Made by a program: the position numbers and the translations under genes. The notes below the pieces were generated by a model. The model saw only the letters and a list, made by a program, of their open reading frames with translations, was not told where the DNA came from and did not search any database. DNA of 64,000 nucleotides, taken from contig JACPDH010000120.1 of assembly GCA_016184115.1 (NCBI GenBank), positions 1 through 64,000 on the forward strand, in the 5' to 3' direction. This document shows, piece after piece, positions 26,407 to 34,658 of this stretch. The DNA is from Acidobacteriota bacterium (GTDB taxonomy: Bacteria > Acidobacteriota > Thermoanaerobaculia > Gp7-AA8). Numbering within the stretch: position 1 is the stretch's first letter; each line of letters opens with the position of its first letter.

Positions 26407-26772
26407 TCGGCTCCTCGTGGTTCGAACGGAGAGGGCGAGATGGCCTCCCCATTATCTCTCTACGAACGAGAAGGAGTTTTGTCTCTTTCCCGGTGGCGTG
26501 ACGAATGCGAAACAGAGGGCGATCAACGAATCCCCCCATCCTTACGGGTGGGGCCTGGCGCGGCCGTGGAGCATGACGAGGGTTGCGTCCGCACGAAGGT
26601 CAGAGGCCGGGCGCGGGCGCGGGCGCGTTCACGGGAGGGTATCCGCGGATGAGCGTTGATCGAGGAGGCTCTGCTCGTGAACGTGAACGCGCCCGAGCCC
26701 GGCTTTTCGCTCCGGCCAAAGTAATCTGGCTTTTGGCCCGCCTTACGCCTGTTCTCGCCCTTCGCCTTTCGC
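26407..26772. other. Intergenic region with GC inverted repeats and a small hairpin
   Basis: No gene is visible in these 366 bases. They hold the MoxR ribosome site, an 8-bp hairpin at 26534-26553 whose minus-strand loop is GTAA, and the GC-rich inverted repeat at 26593-26703. The hairpin lacks a T-run, so I do not call it a terminator. Confidence 0.8.
26593..26703. repeat. GC-rich 6-nt-periodic inverted repeat
   Basis: The left arm (26605-26633) is built of GCGCGG-like hexamers ending in GTTCACG. The right arm (26676-26703) is its inverse, starting CGTGAACGTGAACGCGCCCG. Arms are about 28 bases with a 42-base interior. The 5' flank ACGAAGGTCA at 26593 recurs at 34043 before the same arm, so the two places hold copies of one element. 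Confidence 0.8.
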
Positions 26773-28476
26773 CTACAGCTTCTTGTAATTCGGCCCGCCG
26801 CCACCTTCCGGAGGAACCCAGGTGATCACCTGGTAGGGATCGAGAATGTCGCAGGTCTTGCAGTGGAAGCAATTCGTGAAGTTGAGGAAGGGCACCTTGC
26901 CGCGGCCGTCGTCGGTGGGGCGGGGCTCGTAGACGTTCGCAGGGCAGAAGTGAAGGCACGGGTTGCCATACTCTTCCGTGCACTTCGTGATGCAGACCTC
27001 GGTGTCGCGGATCAGCAGGTGCGCCGGTTGGTTCTCTTCATGAACGACACCGCCGTAGTAGACGTCGGTCACCTTGTCGAACGTCAGCTTGCCATCGAAC
27101 TTGATCTTCTCCGGAGGATGCGGATCGTCGCTCGCGAAGTAGCGTTTGATCCGCTCCATTCGCTCGTGCCCCGCCGTTGCTTCGAGGCGATTCGCGACGC
27201 CGAAGCCGCGGCCGCCGGTGATCATGCCGAGGCCCGCGTTGATCATTCCGGCGTAAAGCCCGTGCTCGAAGCCCTGGTGGAAGTTGCGGTCTTTCCAGAG
27301 CTCCGTCTTTGCCCACGACGCCTCGAACTTCCTTTCGTACGCGCCGAGCTTCGCGTCGGAGTAGTCGCCTGCGACGAGTGCCTCGAGCGCCGCCTCGGCC
27401 GCGAGCATCCCCGACTTCATCGCGAGGTGGACTCCCTTGAGTCGCGCTCCATTGAGGTAGCTTGCGGAGTCGCCGACGATCATGAAGCCGTCGCCCCACA
27501 TCTTCGGCATCGAGAAGTAGCCCCCTTCGGGGATCGCCTTTGCTCCTGCGGCAACCAGCTTGCCTCCCTCGAGGATCGCGCGAATCGCCGGATGCGTCTT
27601 CAGTCGCTGCAATTCGTGGTGGGAGTCGGTGGTCGGGTTGCGCGCGTCGAGTCCGACGACCATGCCAATGTCGACCAGGTTGTCCTTCATCCCATAGATG
27701 AACGCTCCGCCAAACGTTTCCTTGTCGAGCGGGAATCCCATCGTGTGGATGACCTGGCCCGGCTTGAATCGTCCTGCGGGGACTTCCCAGATCTCCTTGA
27801 CGCCTAACGCAAAGACCTGCGGGTTCTTCCCTTTTCCGAGGTCGAACTGTTCGTAGAGCTGCTTGGTGAGCGTGCCGCGGGGCCCCTCGGCGAGGATCAC
27901 GATCTTCGCGCGGATGTCGATTCCCGGCTCGAAGTTACCTTTTGCTTCGCCGTTCTTGTCGATTCCCTTGTCGGCGGTGCGTACGCCCACGACCTTGCCA
28001 GCTTCAATGAGCACGCGTGCCGCGGGGAACTCGGGGAAGATGTTCATCTCGGGAGCTTCCGCGACGAACGGCTCCATCCAGCGGAGCAGTTCCGCGAGCG
28101 AGACGACGTAATTGCCGTGGTTCTGGAGCGGAGGCGGCATGATCGGAGCTTTGATCTTTCCCGACTCCGTGAGGTACCACATCTCATCCGTGCCGACGGC
28201 GACGGCAGGGCAGTCCTTCTTCCGCCAATCGGGAATCAGTTCGTCGAGCGCGCGAGGGTCCATGACAGCGCCCGAGATGCCGTGCGAGCCGATCTCTTTT
28301 CCCTTCTCGAGCAGTGCAATCGAGAGCCCTTCGAGCTTCTCCCCCTTGCCCGAGTCGTTGTGTTGTTTGATGAGGCGCGCGAGATGCATCGCCGTGGCGA
28401 GGCCTCCCGGGCCTCCACCGACGATGACGACGTCCATCTCGAGAGTTTCGCGTTCGATTCCGGGCAGCTCGGCCAT
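26773..28476 (-). CDS. Electron transfer flavoprotein-ubiquinone oxidoreductase
   Basis: Passes electrons from reduced ETF to the membrane quinone pool. The 567-aa chain has the FAD motif VVIVGGGPGGLATA (residues 16-29), the second FAD block IVGDSASYLNGARLKGVHLAMKSG, and a C-terminal 4Fe-4S domain with Cys in NPCLHFCPANVYE and FTNCFHCKTCDI. Length matches the family. It lies on the same strand as etfB and etfA, with a gene remnant and repeats between, so the three form a functional unit for acyl-CoA dehydrogenase-linked oxidation. Confidence 0.95.
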   Translation of the reverse strand: MAELPGIERETLEMDVVIVGGGPGGLATAMHLARLIKQHNDSGKGEKLEGLSIALLEKGKEIGSHGISGAVMDPRALDELIPDWRKKDCPAVAVGTDEMWYLTESGKIKAPIMPPPLQNHGNYVVSLAELLRWMEPFVAEAPEMNIFPEFPAARVLIEAGKVVGVRTADKGIDKNGEAKGNFEPGIDIRAKIVILAEGPRGTLTKQLYEQFDLGKGKNPQVFALGVKEIWEVPAGRFKPGQVIHTMGFPLDKETFGGAFIYGMKDNLVDIGMVVGLDARNPTTDSHHELQRLKTHPAIRAILEGGKLVAAGAKAIPEGGYFSMPKMWGDGFMIVGDSASYLNGARLKGVHLAMKSGMLAAEAALEALVAGDYSDAKLGAYERKFEASWAKTELWKDRNFHQGFEHGLYAGMINAGLGMITGGRGFGVANRLEATAGHERMERIKRYFASDDPHPPEKIKFDGKLTFDKVTDVYYGGVVHEENQPAHLLIRDTEVCITKCTEEYGNPCLHFCPANVYEPRPTDDGRGKVPFLNFTNCFHCKTCDILDPYQVITWVPPEGGGGPNYKKL

Positions 28477-28544
28477 CGGGTCGCTCCTTTGATCGCGGGC
28501 GATTGTATCGAAATGCGACCGAAGGCGAGGAACGAGGCGGGACC

Positions 28545-28655
28545 CTCGTGGCGGCGGATTCCGATCCGCCGCGGTCCCCTCGTGCGATCAGCGTTCCCGA
28601 TCTCGCCACCGGCGCGTCGCGCCGTGCCGCGGATCGGAATCCGCGGCTACGAATC
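28545..28655. repeat. REPIN-like element: two inverted hairpins about 54 bases apart
   Basis: The left end has the palindrome GCGGCGGAT-TCCG-ATCCGCCGC at 28551-28572 and the right end CCGCGGAT-CGGA-ATCCGCGG at 28627-28646, in opposite orientation. With flanks they form imperfect terminal inverted repeats of about 27 bases starting TCGTGGC / TCGTAGC. The right two thirds recur at 29100-29181 and the left palindrome recurs exactly, inverted, at 59764-59785. No protein is encoded; it fills the gap upstream of the ETF-QO gene. Confidence 0.8.
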
Positions 28656-28657
28656 GG

Positions 28658-29020
28658 CTATTCCAGATACTTCCCGAAGAACGCGATCGTACGCTTCCAG
28701 GCGAGCGCCGCGGCCTCGGCGTCGTAGCGGTTCGGCGAGGTGTCGTTGTGGATCGCGTGGTTCTTCCCGTCGTAGATATTGCTGTCGTAACGGATTCCCG
28801 CGGCCTTGAGCGCGGCCTCGTATTCCGAGACGCCTCGGTTGATCCGCTCGTCGCTCTCCGCGATGCGCGCCGGCCTCTTGTAGTCGTTCTCCAGCTGCTG
28901 CAGCAGCGCGATCGCGGCCGGCATGCCGCCTGCAACCATTGAGAGTCGTTGTACGAACTCGCGTCGCGTCGACCCGCCGTGCGTGAACTCGTCGTAGAGG
29001 TCGATGATCTTCTGGTCCAT
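28658..29020 (-). pseudogene. Dienelactone hydrolase remnant with internal in-frame deletion
   Basis: The 120-aa frame starts like the acidobacterial dienelactone hydrolase family (MDQKIIDLYDEFTHGG, then a twin-arginine-like STRREFVQRLSMVAGG) and after residue 52 or so jumps to that family's C-terminus (ESDERINRGVSEYEAALKAAG, DGKNHAIHNDTS with the catalytic His, AAALAWKRTIAFFGKYL). Full members are near 290 aa; the middle 170 or so, including the nucleophile Cys and the catalytic Asp, is missing. The deletion kept the frame, so a short protein may be made but cannot be an active hydrolase. It lies between two similar repeats (28569-28650 and 29100-29181). Confidence 0.75.
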
Positions 29021-29099
29021 GGCGCAGGCCTTTCGCTCGGAATGGAGACCGAGTTGAGGGAGAAGAGAGAAGTTTACAACGCGAACCGTAACCGGAGCG

Positions 29100-29181
29100 C
29101 CGCGGTTCCGTCGTACGAGCAGCGTCCCTGATCTTGCCACTGGCGCTTCGCGCCGTGCCGCGGATCGGAATCCGCGGGCAC
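29100..29181. repeat. Second copy of the REPIN-like element (right part)
   Basis: About 82 bases aligned without gaps to 28569-28650, with about 11 differences by eye, including the hairpin CCGCGGAT-CGGA-ATCCGCGG at 29158-29177. The left palindrome is degraded. Together the two copies bracket the dienelactone hydrolase remnant as direct repeats. Confidence 0.8.
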
Positions 29182-29186
29182 AAATG

Positions 29187-29214
29187 CGAACGCCGCCCTT
29201 GCGGGCGGCGTTCG
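29187..29214 (-). terminator. Probable terminator of the etfBA transcript
   Basis: A perfect 12-bp stem (CGAACGCCGCCC) with a 4-base loop lies 27 bases after the etfA stop. Read on the minus strand the loop is GCAA and the stem is followed by CATTTGTG, a poor T-run, so ending may be inefficient. Confidence 0.5.
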
Positions 29215-29241
29215 GAAACGAGCAGCGTTTGGGTGTGGCGC

Positions 29242-30216
29242 CTAATGCGCCTTCGCCTTCTTGATCTCCTCGATGAGTGGCGGGAGGATCTGGAAGAGGT
29301 CTCCAACGACACCGAGGTCGGCGACGCGGAAAATCGGTGCCTCACCGTCCTTGTTGATCGCGACGATGTGCTTCGACGACGACATGCCGGCGAGATGTTG
29401 AATCGCGCCGGAGATGCCGATGGCGATATAGAGGTTAGGGCTGACCACGCGCCCCGTCTGACCGACCTGGTGGTGATGGTCGACCCAGCCATCGTCGACG
29501 ATGGCGCGTGACGCGCCAGTTGCCCCACCCAGGGCGTGAGCGAGGTCGTGAATCATCGCGTAGTTCGCCGTTTCCTTCAGCCCGCGCCCGCCGGAGACGA
29601 CGACGTCGGCGTCGGCGAGCGAAACCTCCGTTGTTTCTGGGACGTTGACCGCGACGAGTTTCGCCTTCGTGTCGCCAGCGCTCCAGGCGAGGTTCGAGAC
29701 TTCACACGCGCCGGCGCCTGTCGCTTCCGCGGGGAACGCGTTGGCGCGACACGTCGCAATCGCCGGATTCGAGCCGATCTCGACCGTTGCGAACGCCTTG
29801 CCCGAGTAGACGGGGCGGCGCGCACGGAGTTTGCCATCAGCCCACTCGAGGGCGACGACGTCCGAGGCGACGCCGGCACCTAGGCGCGCGCCGAGGCGCG
29901 GTGCGAGGTCGCGGCCGGCGCTCGTCGCTGACATCACGACGATGGCGGCACTCGACGCTTCGACCGCGAACTTCGCGGCCGAGGTCCAGTGCTCGCTCGC
30001 GTAGGCGTCGAGTGCAGCGTCTCCGGCGACGTGCAGCGTCGCAACGCCGAAGCTTCCGGCCTCCGCCGCTGCTGCCGCTGCCGACGAACCGCATGCAAAC
30101 GCGTTAAGCGAGCCGCCGGCGGCCGCGGCAAGCTGCCGACCGATCGTCAGCGCTTCGCGCGAAGACTTCTTGAGTTTCCCATCCTTCACTTCGCAAATAA
30201 CGAGTACGTCAGCCAT
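29242..30216 (-). CDS. etfA: Electron transfer flavoprotein alpha subunit
   Basis: Carries the FAD of ETF, which collects electrons from acyl-CoA dehydrogenases. The 324-aa chain has the C-terminal FAD-binding signature: VVSGGRGLKE, VGQTGRVVSPNLYIAIGISG, QHLAGMSSSKHIVAINKD and VADLGVVGDLFQILP. The N-terminal domain pairs with EtfB. etfB lies 30 bases upstream and a strong hairpin follows the stop. Confidence 0.97.
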   Translation of the reverse strand: MADVLVICEVKDGKLKKSSREALTIGRQLAAAAGGSLNAFACGSSAAAAAAEAGSFGVATLHVAGDAALDAYASEHWTSAAKFAVEASSAAIVVMSATSAGRDLAPRLGARLGAGVASDVVALEWADGKLRARRPVYSGKAFATVEIGSNPAIATCRANAFPAEATGAGACEVSNLAWSAGDTKAKLVAVNVPETTEVSLADADVVVSGGRGLKETANYAMIHDLAHALGGATGASRAIVDDGWVDHHHQVGQTGRVVSPNLYIAIGISGAIQHLAGMSSSKHIVAINKDGEAPIFRVADLGVVGDLFQILPPLIEEIKKAKAH

Positions 30217-30246
30217 GTCTGCTCCTCGGCTCTCGATGTCGCGGCG

Positions 30247-31029
30247 TTAGAACGCCTTGACCTCTTCGTGCAGGTAACGAACGATTTCTTTCGCCGCGGC
30301 GACGGGATCGCTGCCGTCGATCTTACGACCCGCTGGCTTTTCACGCGGAAGCTCCATCGCGACGACTTTGACGCGCGTCTCGTAGACGTCGCCCTCTGCG
30401 AGTCCGAGGTCGGCGAGCGTCTTCGATTCGATGGCAATCTTCTTTGCAGCCATGATGCCCTTGATCGACGCGAAGCGTGGGTTGTTGAGCCCCTTCTGCG
30501 CGGCGACGAGCGCTGGCAGCGAGCACTCGATCACTTCTTCGGCGATTTCGGTTTCGCGGTACGCAGTAACTTTGCCGTCTCCGACCTCGAGCTTCGTCAC
30601 GACGGTGACGTGCGCGATTCCGAGAAGCTCGGCCAGCATCGGGCCGACGAGGGAGTTGTCGGTACCGACCCCCTGCTTGCCGACGAAGACGAGGTCGTGA
30701 GGCTGCGAACGGATCACTGCCGCTAGAACTTTTGCGATGCCGAGCGAGTCGGCGCGCAAGCTATCGCCGATGACATGGATCGCCTTCGTCGCGCCGCGCG
30801 CGAGACAGTCGCGGATCGCCGACTGCGCGCGCTCCGGTCCAAAGCAGACGACGGTGACGTCGCCGGCGCCTTTCGCTTCACGGATCTTGACCGCCTCCTC
30901 GAGCGCGTACTCGTCGTACGGGGAGACGACGAACTTCACCCCGGTCTCGTCGATCGAGCGGCCGTCGCCGCCGATCTTGATCCGGGTCTCGGTGTCGGGT
31001 ACCTGAGTGATGCAAACGATTGAATTCAT
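30247..31029 (-). CDS. etfB: Electron transfer flavoprotein beta subunit
   Basis: Forms the ETF heterodimer with EtfA and binds AMP. The 260-aa chain has the beta signature around VFVGKQGVGTDNSLVGPMLAELLG and the recognition-loop region ETEIAEEVIECSLPALVAAQKGLNNPRFASIKGIMAAKK. GGAGG lies just before ATG 31029. It starts the operon; the upstream gap holds repeats and separates it from the divergent pdxA. Confidence 0.97.
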   Translation of the reverse strand: MNSIVCITQVPDTETRIKIGGDGRSIDETGVKFVVSPYDEYALEEAVKIREAKGAGDVTVVCFGPERAQSAIRDCLARGATKAIHVIGDSLRADSLGIAKVLAAVIRSQPHDLVFVGKQGVGTDNSLVGPMLAELLGIAHVTVVTKLEVGDGKVTAYRETEIAEEVIECSLPALVAAQKGLNNPRFASIKGIMAAKKIAIESKTLADLGLAEGDVYETRVKVVAMELPREKPAGRKIDGSDPVAAAKEIVRYLHEEVKAF

Positions 31030-31102
31030 GGGGAAACCTCCTCGGGCGGGGTGAATCGAGGGCGAATTCTATGGAAAGCAGGGGGGAGGCGGCAAGCCGG
31101 AC

Positions 31103-31151
31103 GATCGGAATGCGGATTTCGGAACGCGGGATGCGGAACGCGGGGATCCGC
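31103..31151 (+). repeat. Seven tandem heptamers (NNNCGGA/NNNCGGG type)
   Basis: Read in sevens from 31103 the units are GATCGGA, ATGCGGA, TTTCGGA, ACGCGGG, ATGCGGA, ACGCGGG and GATCCGC. The period is exact although unit sequences vary. Confidence 0.75.
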
Positions 31152-31188
31152 TCTGGCGCGCGCTCGCCGCCTGTCGTCTGATTTTCTT

Positions 31189-31286
31189 GAAGTTAGAACG
31201 TGGAACGCTGAATATTGAATCCAGAAAGGGATCTTCGGTGGTTCCCCTTTCTGGATTCAACATTCAGCGTTCCACGTTTTAACTTC
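31189..31286. repeat. Long hairpin: 42-bp arms, 14-base loop, heptamer-built
   Basis: Arms 31189-31230 and 31245-31286 pair at about 40 of 42 positions. The left arm from 31196 is five heptamers that all begin GAA (GAACGTG, GAACGCT, GAATATT, GAATCCA, GAAAGGG) and the right arm is their inverse. It is between divergent promoters, so it would lie in a 5' leader or act on DNA. Confidence 0.9.
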
Positions 31287-31373
31287 GGCCTTTGTGGAGG
31301 CCTCCTGCCTCCGCCCCACAGCCGGAGCCCATTGCCACTAACCCGCTGCCCCTTGTGATACAACTTCCCCTTC

Positions 31374-32381
31374 ATGCCCGACACGCTCCAGAAGCCGCTT
31401 GCGCTCTCCCTCGGCGACCCGGCGGGAATCGGGTCCGAGGTGACGTTCAAGGCGCTCCGCGACCTAGGACCAGAGCCGCCGGTCTGGCTTTTCGGCGACC
31501 GGGGCTACGCCGAAAAAGGGGCCGAGCTCGCCTACGTGCCGTTCGACCTCCCGGTTTTTTCTTCGGCGAGGAGTGCGGCTGCGGCCGGTGCGACGCGGGC
31601 GATGATCGGGATCTCCGCTGAGGCGACGCCTCTCGAGTTTGGCGTGGTCAGGGCCGACTATGGACGTGTGTCGCTCGCATCGATCGACGCTGCGATCGAT
31701 GCGGTGTCGGCTGGCCACTGCTCGGCACTCGTGACGGCGCCGATCCACAAGCGGGCGGTTAAGCTCGCCGGTAGCGAACATCCCGGGCACACGGAGATCC
31801 TCGCAACGAAGGCGGGACTCAAGACCTATGGACTCGACTACGCGATGATGTTCGACTCGCCGACGCTCTGTGTCGCGCTGCTCAGCGTTCACCTTTCGCT
31901 GACGAACGCGATCAAGGCGATTACGGCGGAGAAAGTCGCCGACCTTGCGGGGCTCGCGTCGAAGCATTACAGACGACTTCACGGCTCGGTGCCGCGGGTG
32001 GCGATCGCCGGGGTGAACCCGCACGCCGGCGAGGATCGTGCATTCGGCGATGACGAGATCGAGATCGAGCGGGGAGTAGCCCTTGCGCGCGAGCGGGGAG
32101 TCGACGCGATCGGTCCCTTCGCTCCTGACACGGTTTTCGTTTCGGCGAGCCGAGGACGGTACGACCTCGTCGTCGCGATGTACCACGACCAGGGGCTGAT
32201 CCCGGTCAAGGCGCTGCACTTCGAGGACTCGGTGAACGTGACGATCGGCCTGCCGTATCTGCGATGCTCGGTCGACCACGGCACGGCATTCGACATCGCC
32301 GGCAGGGGAGTCGCGGATGCGCGGCCCATGCGATACGCGATTGAATGGGCCGCGAAGCATGCGCTAAAGTTCAAGAGTTGA
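31374..32381 (+). CDS. pdxA: 4-hydroxythreonine-4-phosphate dehydrogenase
   Basis: NAD-dependent step of pyridoxal phosphate synthesis, giving the amine that PdxJ condenses. The 335-aa chain shows LSLGDPAGIGSEV, TAPIHKRA, SEHPGHTEILA, the metal and substrate block GVNPHAGEDRAFGDDE, YHDQGLIPVKAL and SVDHGTAFDIAG, all family hallmarks. It starts the plus-strand run pdxA-small protein-surE-pcm. Confidence 0.96.
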   Translation: MPDTLQKPLALSLGDPAGIGSEVTFKALRDLGPEPPVWLFGDRGYAEKGAELAYVPFDLPVFSSARSAAAAGATRAMIGISAEATPLEFGVVRADYGRVSLASIDAAIDAVSAGHCSALVTAPIHKRAVKLAGSEHPGHTEILATKAGLKTYGLDYAMMFDSPTLCVALLSVHLSLTNAIKAITAEKVADLAGLASKHYRRLHGSVPRVAIAGVNPHAGEDRAFGDDEIEIERGVALARERGVDAIGPFAPDTVFVSASRGRYDLVVAMYHDQGLIPVKALHFEDSVNVTIGLPYLRCSVDHGTAFDIAGRGVADARPMRYAIEWAAKHALKFKS

Positions 32382-32569
32382 ACGAACGCACGATCTGGAT
32401 TGTCCGCATCATCGGCATCGCGGTGATTCTCATTCTGCTTTTTCTCCTCATGAGCCTTCATTCGAGGTTGGTGCGCCTCAACCAGGAGCAGCAACGTCCG
32501 AGAGCGGGGAGTGGCGCGGCACTGATCCCCGGATGTGGCGCGACGGGAGGAGAGTGGCCGCATGCCTAG
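32378..32569 (+). CDS. Small single-span membrane protein (63 aa)
   Basis: Not recognised. TTG 32378 overlaps the pdxA stop (TTGA) and the end overlaps the surE start by 8 bases, which argues that the frame is real. Residues 5-26 (IWIVRIIGIAVILILLFLLMSL) form one membrane span, followed by a short basic tail. Alternative: a non-coding spacer between pdxA and surE. Confidence 0.5.
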   Translation: MNERTIWIVRIIGIAVILILLFLLMSLHSRLVRLNQEQQRPRAGSGAALIPGCGATGGEWPHA

Positions 32570-33326
32570 GATTCTCGTAACGAACGACGACGGGATCTAC
32601 AGCGAAGGGCTCGCGAAGCTCGTCGAGGCTGTCGCACCGCTCGGCGAGGTCGTCGTCGTCGCGCCCGACCGCGAACAAAGCGCGGCGAGCCACGCGCTCA
32701 CGCTGAATCGGCCGCTTCGCCTGCAGCAGATTGGCGACGAGCGGTGGATCGTCGACGGGACGCCGACCGATTGCGTGAATCTCGCGCTGCTTCACCTCTG
32801 TAAGGACAAACGTCCCGACCTCGTCGTCTCGGGCATCAACTTCGGCCCGAACATGGGTGACGACGTGACCTACTCGGGAACGATCTCGGCCGCGTTCGAG
32901 GGGTCGCTGCTCAACGTGCCGTCGATCGCCTTTTCGGCCTTCGTCGGCGAGCACTTCGACTTCGGTCCGTGCGCTGCGTTTGCGGCAAAGCTCGTGGCCG
33001 AAGCGCTCGAGACGCATCGCGACCCGCGAATCGTGCTCAATGTGAACTTTCCCGACCCGCCGTTTGCGGGTGTGCGCCTAACGCGGCAGGGACGACGCGA
33101 GTACGTCGTTGGCGTGATCGAGCGGCTCGACCCGCGAGGGCGAAAGTACTACTGGATTGGCGGCGAACCGCCGGTCTGGCATCCGGGCGAAGGAACCGAC
33201 GTCGAGGCGGTGACGAGCGGCCACGTCTCGATCACGCCGCTGCATCTCGATATGACCCACCATCCGTCGATCGCTCCGCTGCGGCGATTGGAAGAGAGGC
33301 TGGGCGATGCCGCTCGCAAAGCCTGA
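32562..33326 (+). CDS. surE: 5'/3'-nucleotidase SurE
   Basis: Metal-dependent phosphatase acting on nucleoside monophosphates and short polyphosphate. The 254-aa chain has the metal site ILVTNDDGIYSEGL, APDREQSAASHALT, GTPTDCVNLAL and VVSGINFGPNMGDDVTYSGT. ATG 32562 gives the standard N-terminus and is preceded by GGAGGAGAG. It overlaps pcm by 20 bases, the classic surE-pcm pair in stationary-phase repair. Confidence 0.95.
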   Translation: MPRILVTNDDGIYSEGLAKLVEAVAPLGEVVVVAPDREQSAASHALTLNRPLRLQQIGDERWIVDGTPTDCVNLALLHLCKDKRPDLVVSGINFGPNMGDDVTYSGTISAAFEGSLLNVPSIAFSAFVGEHFDFGPCAAFAAKLVAEALETHRDPRIVLNVNFPDPPFAGVRLTRQGRREYVVGVIERLDPRGRKYYWIGGEPPVWHPGEGTDVEAVTSGHVSITPLHLDMTHHPSIAPLRRLEERLGDAARKA

Positions 33327-34005
33327 CGCCACGTCCTCAGCGGAGAATCGCGAGCTCTCGCAGCTGCGCGCACTCATGGTGGAGCGCTACGTCGCGGGGC
33401 GCGGAGTGAAGGATCCTCGCGTGCTCGAAGCGATGCGCCAGATTCCCAGGCACCGATTCGTTCCTCAAGTCGTGCGTGCGAAGGCGTACGGTGAAGGCGC
33501 GCTGCCGATCGGCTCCGGGCAGACGATCTCGCAGCCATGGATCGTCGGACGAATGATCGAGCTCCTCGAGCTCACTGGGAAGGAAAAGGTCCTCGAGGTC
33601 GGAACCGGGACCGGCTATCAGGCGTGCGTTCTTTCGAAGGTCGCGGCGAAAGTCTTTTCGATCGAGCGGATCAACGAGCTCGCGCTGCGGGCGGTCGAGC
33701 TCGTGCGCGAGCTGAAGCTCCACAACGTCAGTGTCAAGGTTTTCGACGGGACGTACGGATGGAGCGACCAGGCGCCGTTCGACCGGATCATCGTCGCCGC
33801 AACCGCACCGGAGCTTCCTGAGCCACTCGTGCAACAGCTCGGACGCGGGGGCACGCTCGTCATCCCTCTCGGGCGCGGAGAGAATCAGCGACTTGCGAGG
33901 GTGCGCCGTATCGGCACAGGCGTCCAGATCGAAGACTGCGGTCCCGCCTCATTCGTTCCTCTGATCGGGAGATTCGGGTGGAAGGACGAGGAGAAGGGGA
34001 AGTGA
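33307..34005 (+). CDS. pcm: Protein-L-isoaspartate O-methyltransferase
   Basis: Repairs isoaspartyl residues in ageing proteins using SAM. The 232-aa chain has RHRFVP, GSGQTISQPWIVGRMIELL, SAM motif I VLEVGTGTGYQACVLS and FDRIIVAATAPELPEPLVQQL. It starts inside surE (ATG 33307), so the two are coupled. The lysine-rich end is followed by a repeat region. Confidence 0.95.
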   Translation: MPLAKPDATSSAENRELSQLRALMVERYVAGRGVKDPRVLEAMRQIPRHRFVPQVVRAKAYGEGALPIGSGQTISQPWIVGRMIELLELTGKEKVLEVGTGTGYQACVLSKVAAKVFSIERINELALRAVELVRELKLHNVSVKVFDGTYGWSDQAPFDRIIVAATAPELPEPLVQQLGRGGTLVIPLGRGENQRLARVRRIGTGVQIEDCGPASFVPLIGRFGWKDEEKGK

Positions 34006-34381
34006 CGTGTGGGCGGCACGAAATTCGTGCTCACCAGGCTGGACGAAGGTCAACGGCCGGGCGCGGGCGCGTTCACGGATTTGCTGAAGTTTGGCTGTTC
34101 GGTGGGAACGTCAAAAGCCGGGCTCGGGCCCGGGAGCATTCACGTTCACGGGTGTACTTCCCGGATCCCGCGTTCATGTGGCTCCTCCGTGGGTCGCTCG
34201 AGAGTATTGGCCACTTTCGCGAAGCCGTGAACGCGCCCGGGCCCGCGCCCGCGCGGGGCTTCTCCGATTATCCTTGCCCGAGCCGACGCAACCCGAGCGT
34301 TCTCCAACGCATCCTCGCGGCATCCGCCTTTCAATCCCTGCACGCGAAGCCTTATCATGGCCACGTCACGGACGACGACGA
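34006..34381. other. Intergenic region holding GC inverted repeats
   Basis: These 376 bases between pcm and acyP show no credible gene. They are mostly the three-copy repeat at 34043-34260. I see no clear promoter for acyP. Confidence 0.75.
34043..34260. repeat. Three-copy GC repeat (two direct, one inverted)
   Basis: Copy 1 (34043-34078) has ACGAAGGTCA followed by GGCCGGGCGCGG... ending TTCACGG. Copy 2 (34107-34151) has GAACGTCA, AGCCGGGCTCGGGC and TTCACGTTCACGG. Copy 3 (34225-34260) is inverted, starting CCGTGAACGCGCCCGGGCCC. Copies 1 and 3 can pair across about 145 bases. The unit is the same as at 26593-26703. Confidence 0.8.
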
Positions 34382-34657
34382 ATGAAGGAAATCCGCCACA
34401 TCAGGATTCATGGCAAGGTGCAGGGCGTCGGCTATCGCTTTTACGCGACACGAATCGCGCGCCGTCTCGGCCTCAAGGGGTGGATTCAGAACCTGCGCGA
34501 CGGTTCGGTCGAGGCGATGGTCGAGGGCGAGGCACCCAAGATCGACGAGTGGATTACCGAGATCAAGGAAGGCCCCCGCTATGCGGAGGTCGTGCGTATC
34601 GATCAGGAGCGCCGCGACAACGCGGGCCCGCTCGCCGACTTCGACGTGAAATTCTGA
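34382..34657 (+). CDS. acyP: Acylphosphatase
   Basis: Hydrolyses acyl phosphates. The 91-aa chain has the signature IHGKVQGVGYRFYA with the catalytic Arg in GYR and the Asn in GWIQNLRDGSVEAMVEG. ATG 34382 gives the normal family length; the longer frame upstream is repeat sequence. apt starts 1 base after its stop. Confidence 0.93.
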   Translation: MKEIRHIRIHGKVQGVGYRFYATRIARRLGLKGWIQNLRDGSVEAMVEGEAPKIDEWITEIKEGPRYAEVVRIDQERRDNAGPLADFDVKF

Positions 34658-34658
34658 C

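Larger units (their letters stand above)
31030..31373. other. Divergent intergenic region filled by period-7 repeats
   Basis: These 344 bases between etfB and pdxA hold no gene. They contain a direct heptamer array (31103-31151) and a long hairpin (31189-31286). TACAAC about 9 bases before the pdxA ATG is the only promoter-like box I see for that gene. Confidence 0.8.

Noticed and set aside
26534-26553. Hairpin after the ETF-QO gene as a terminator
   Set aside because: The 8-bp stem is good but no T-run follows on either strand and it is over 200 bases from the stop.
28545-29181. Insertion sequence around the dienelactone hydrolase remnant
   Set aside because: The flanking repeats are non-coding, diverged and direct; no transposase or remnant of one is visible.
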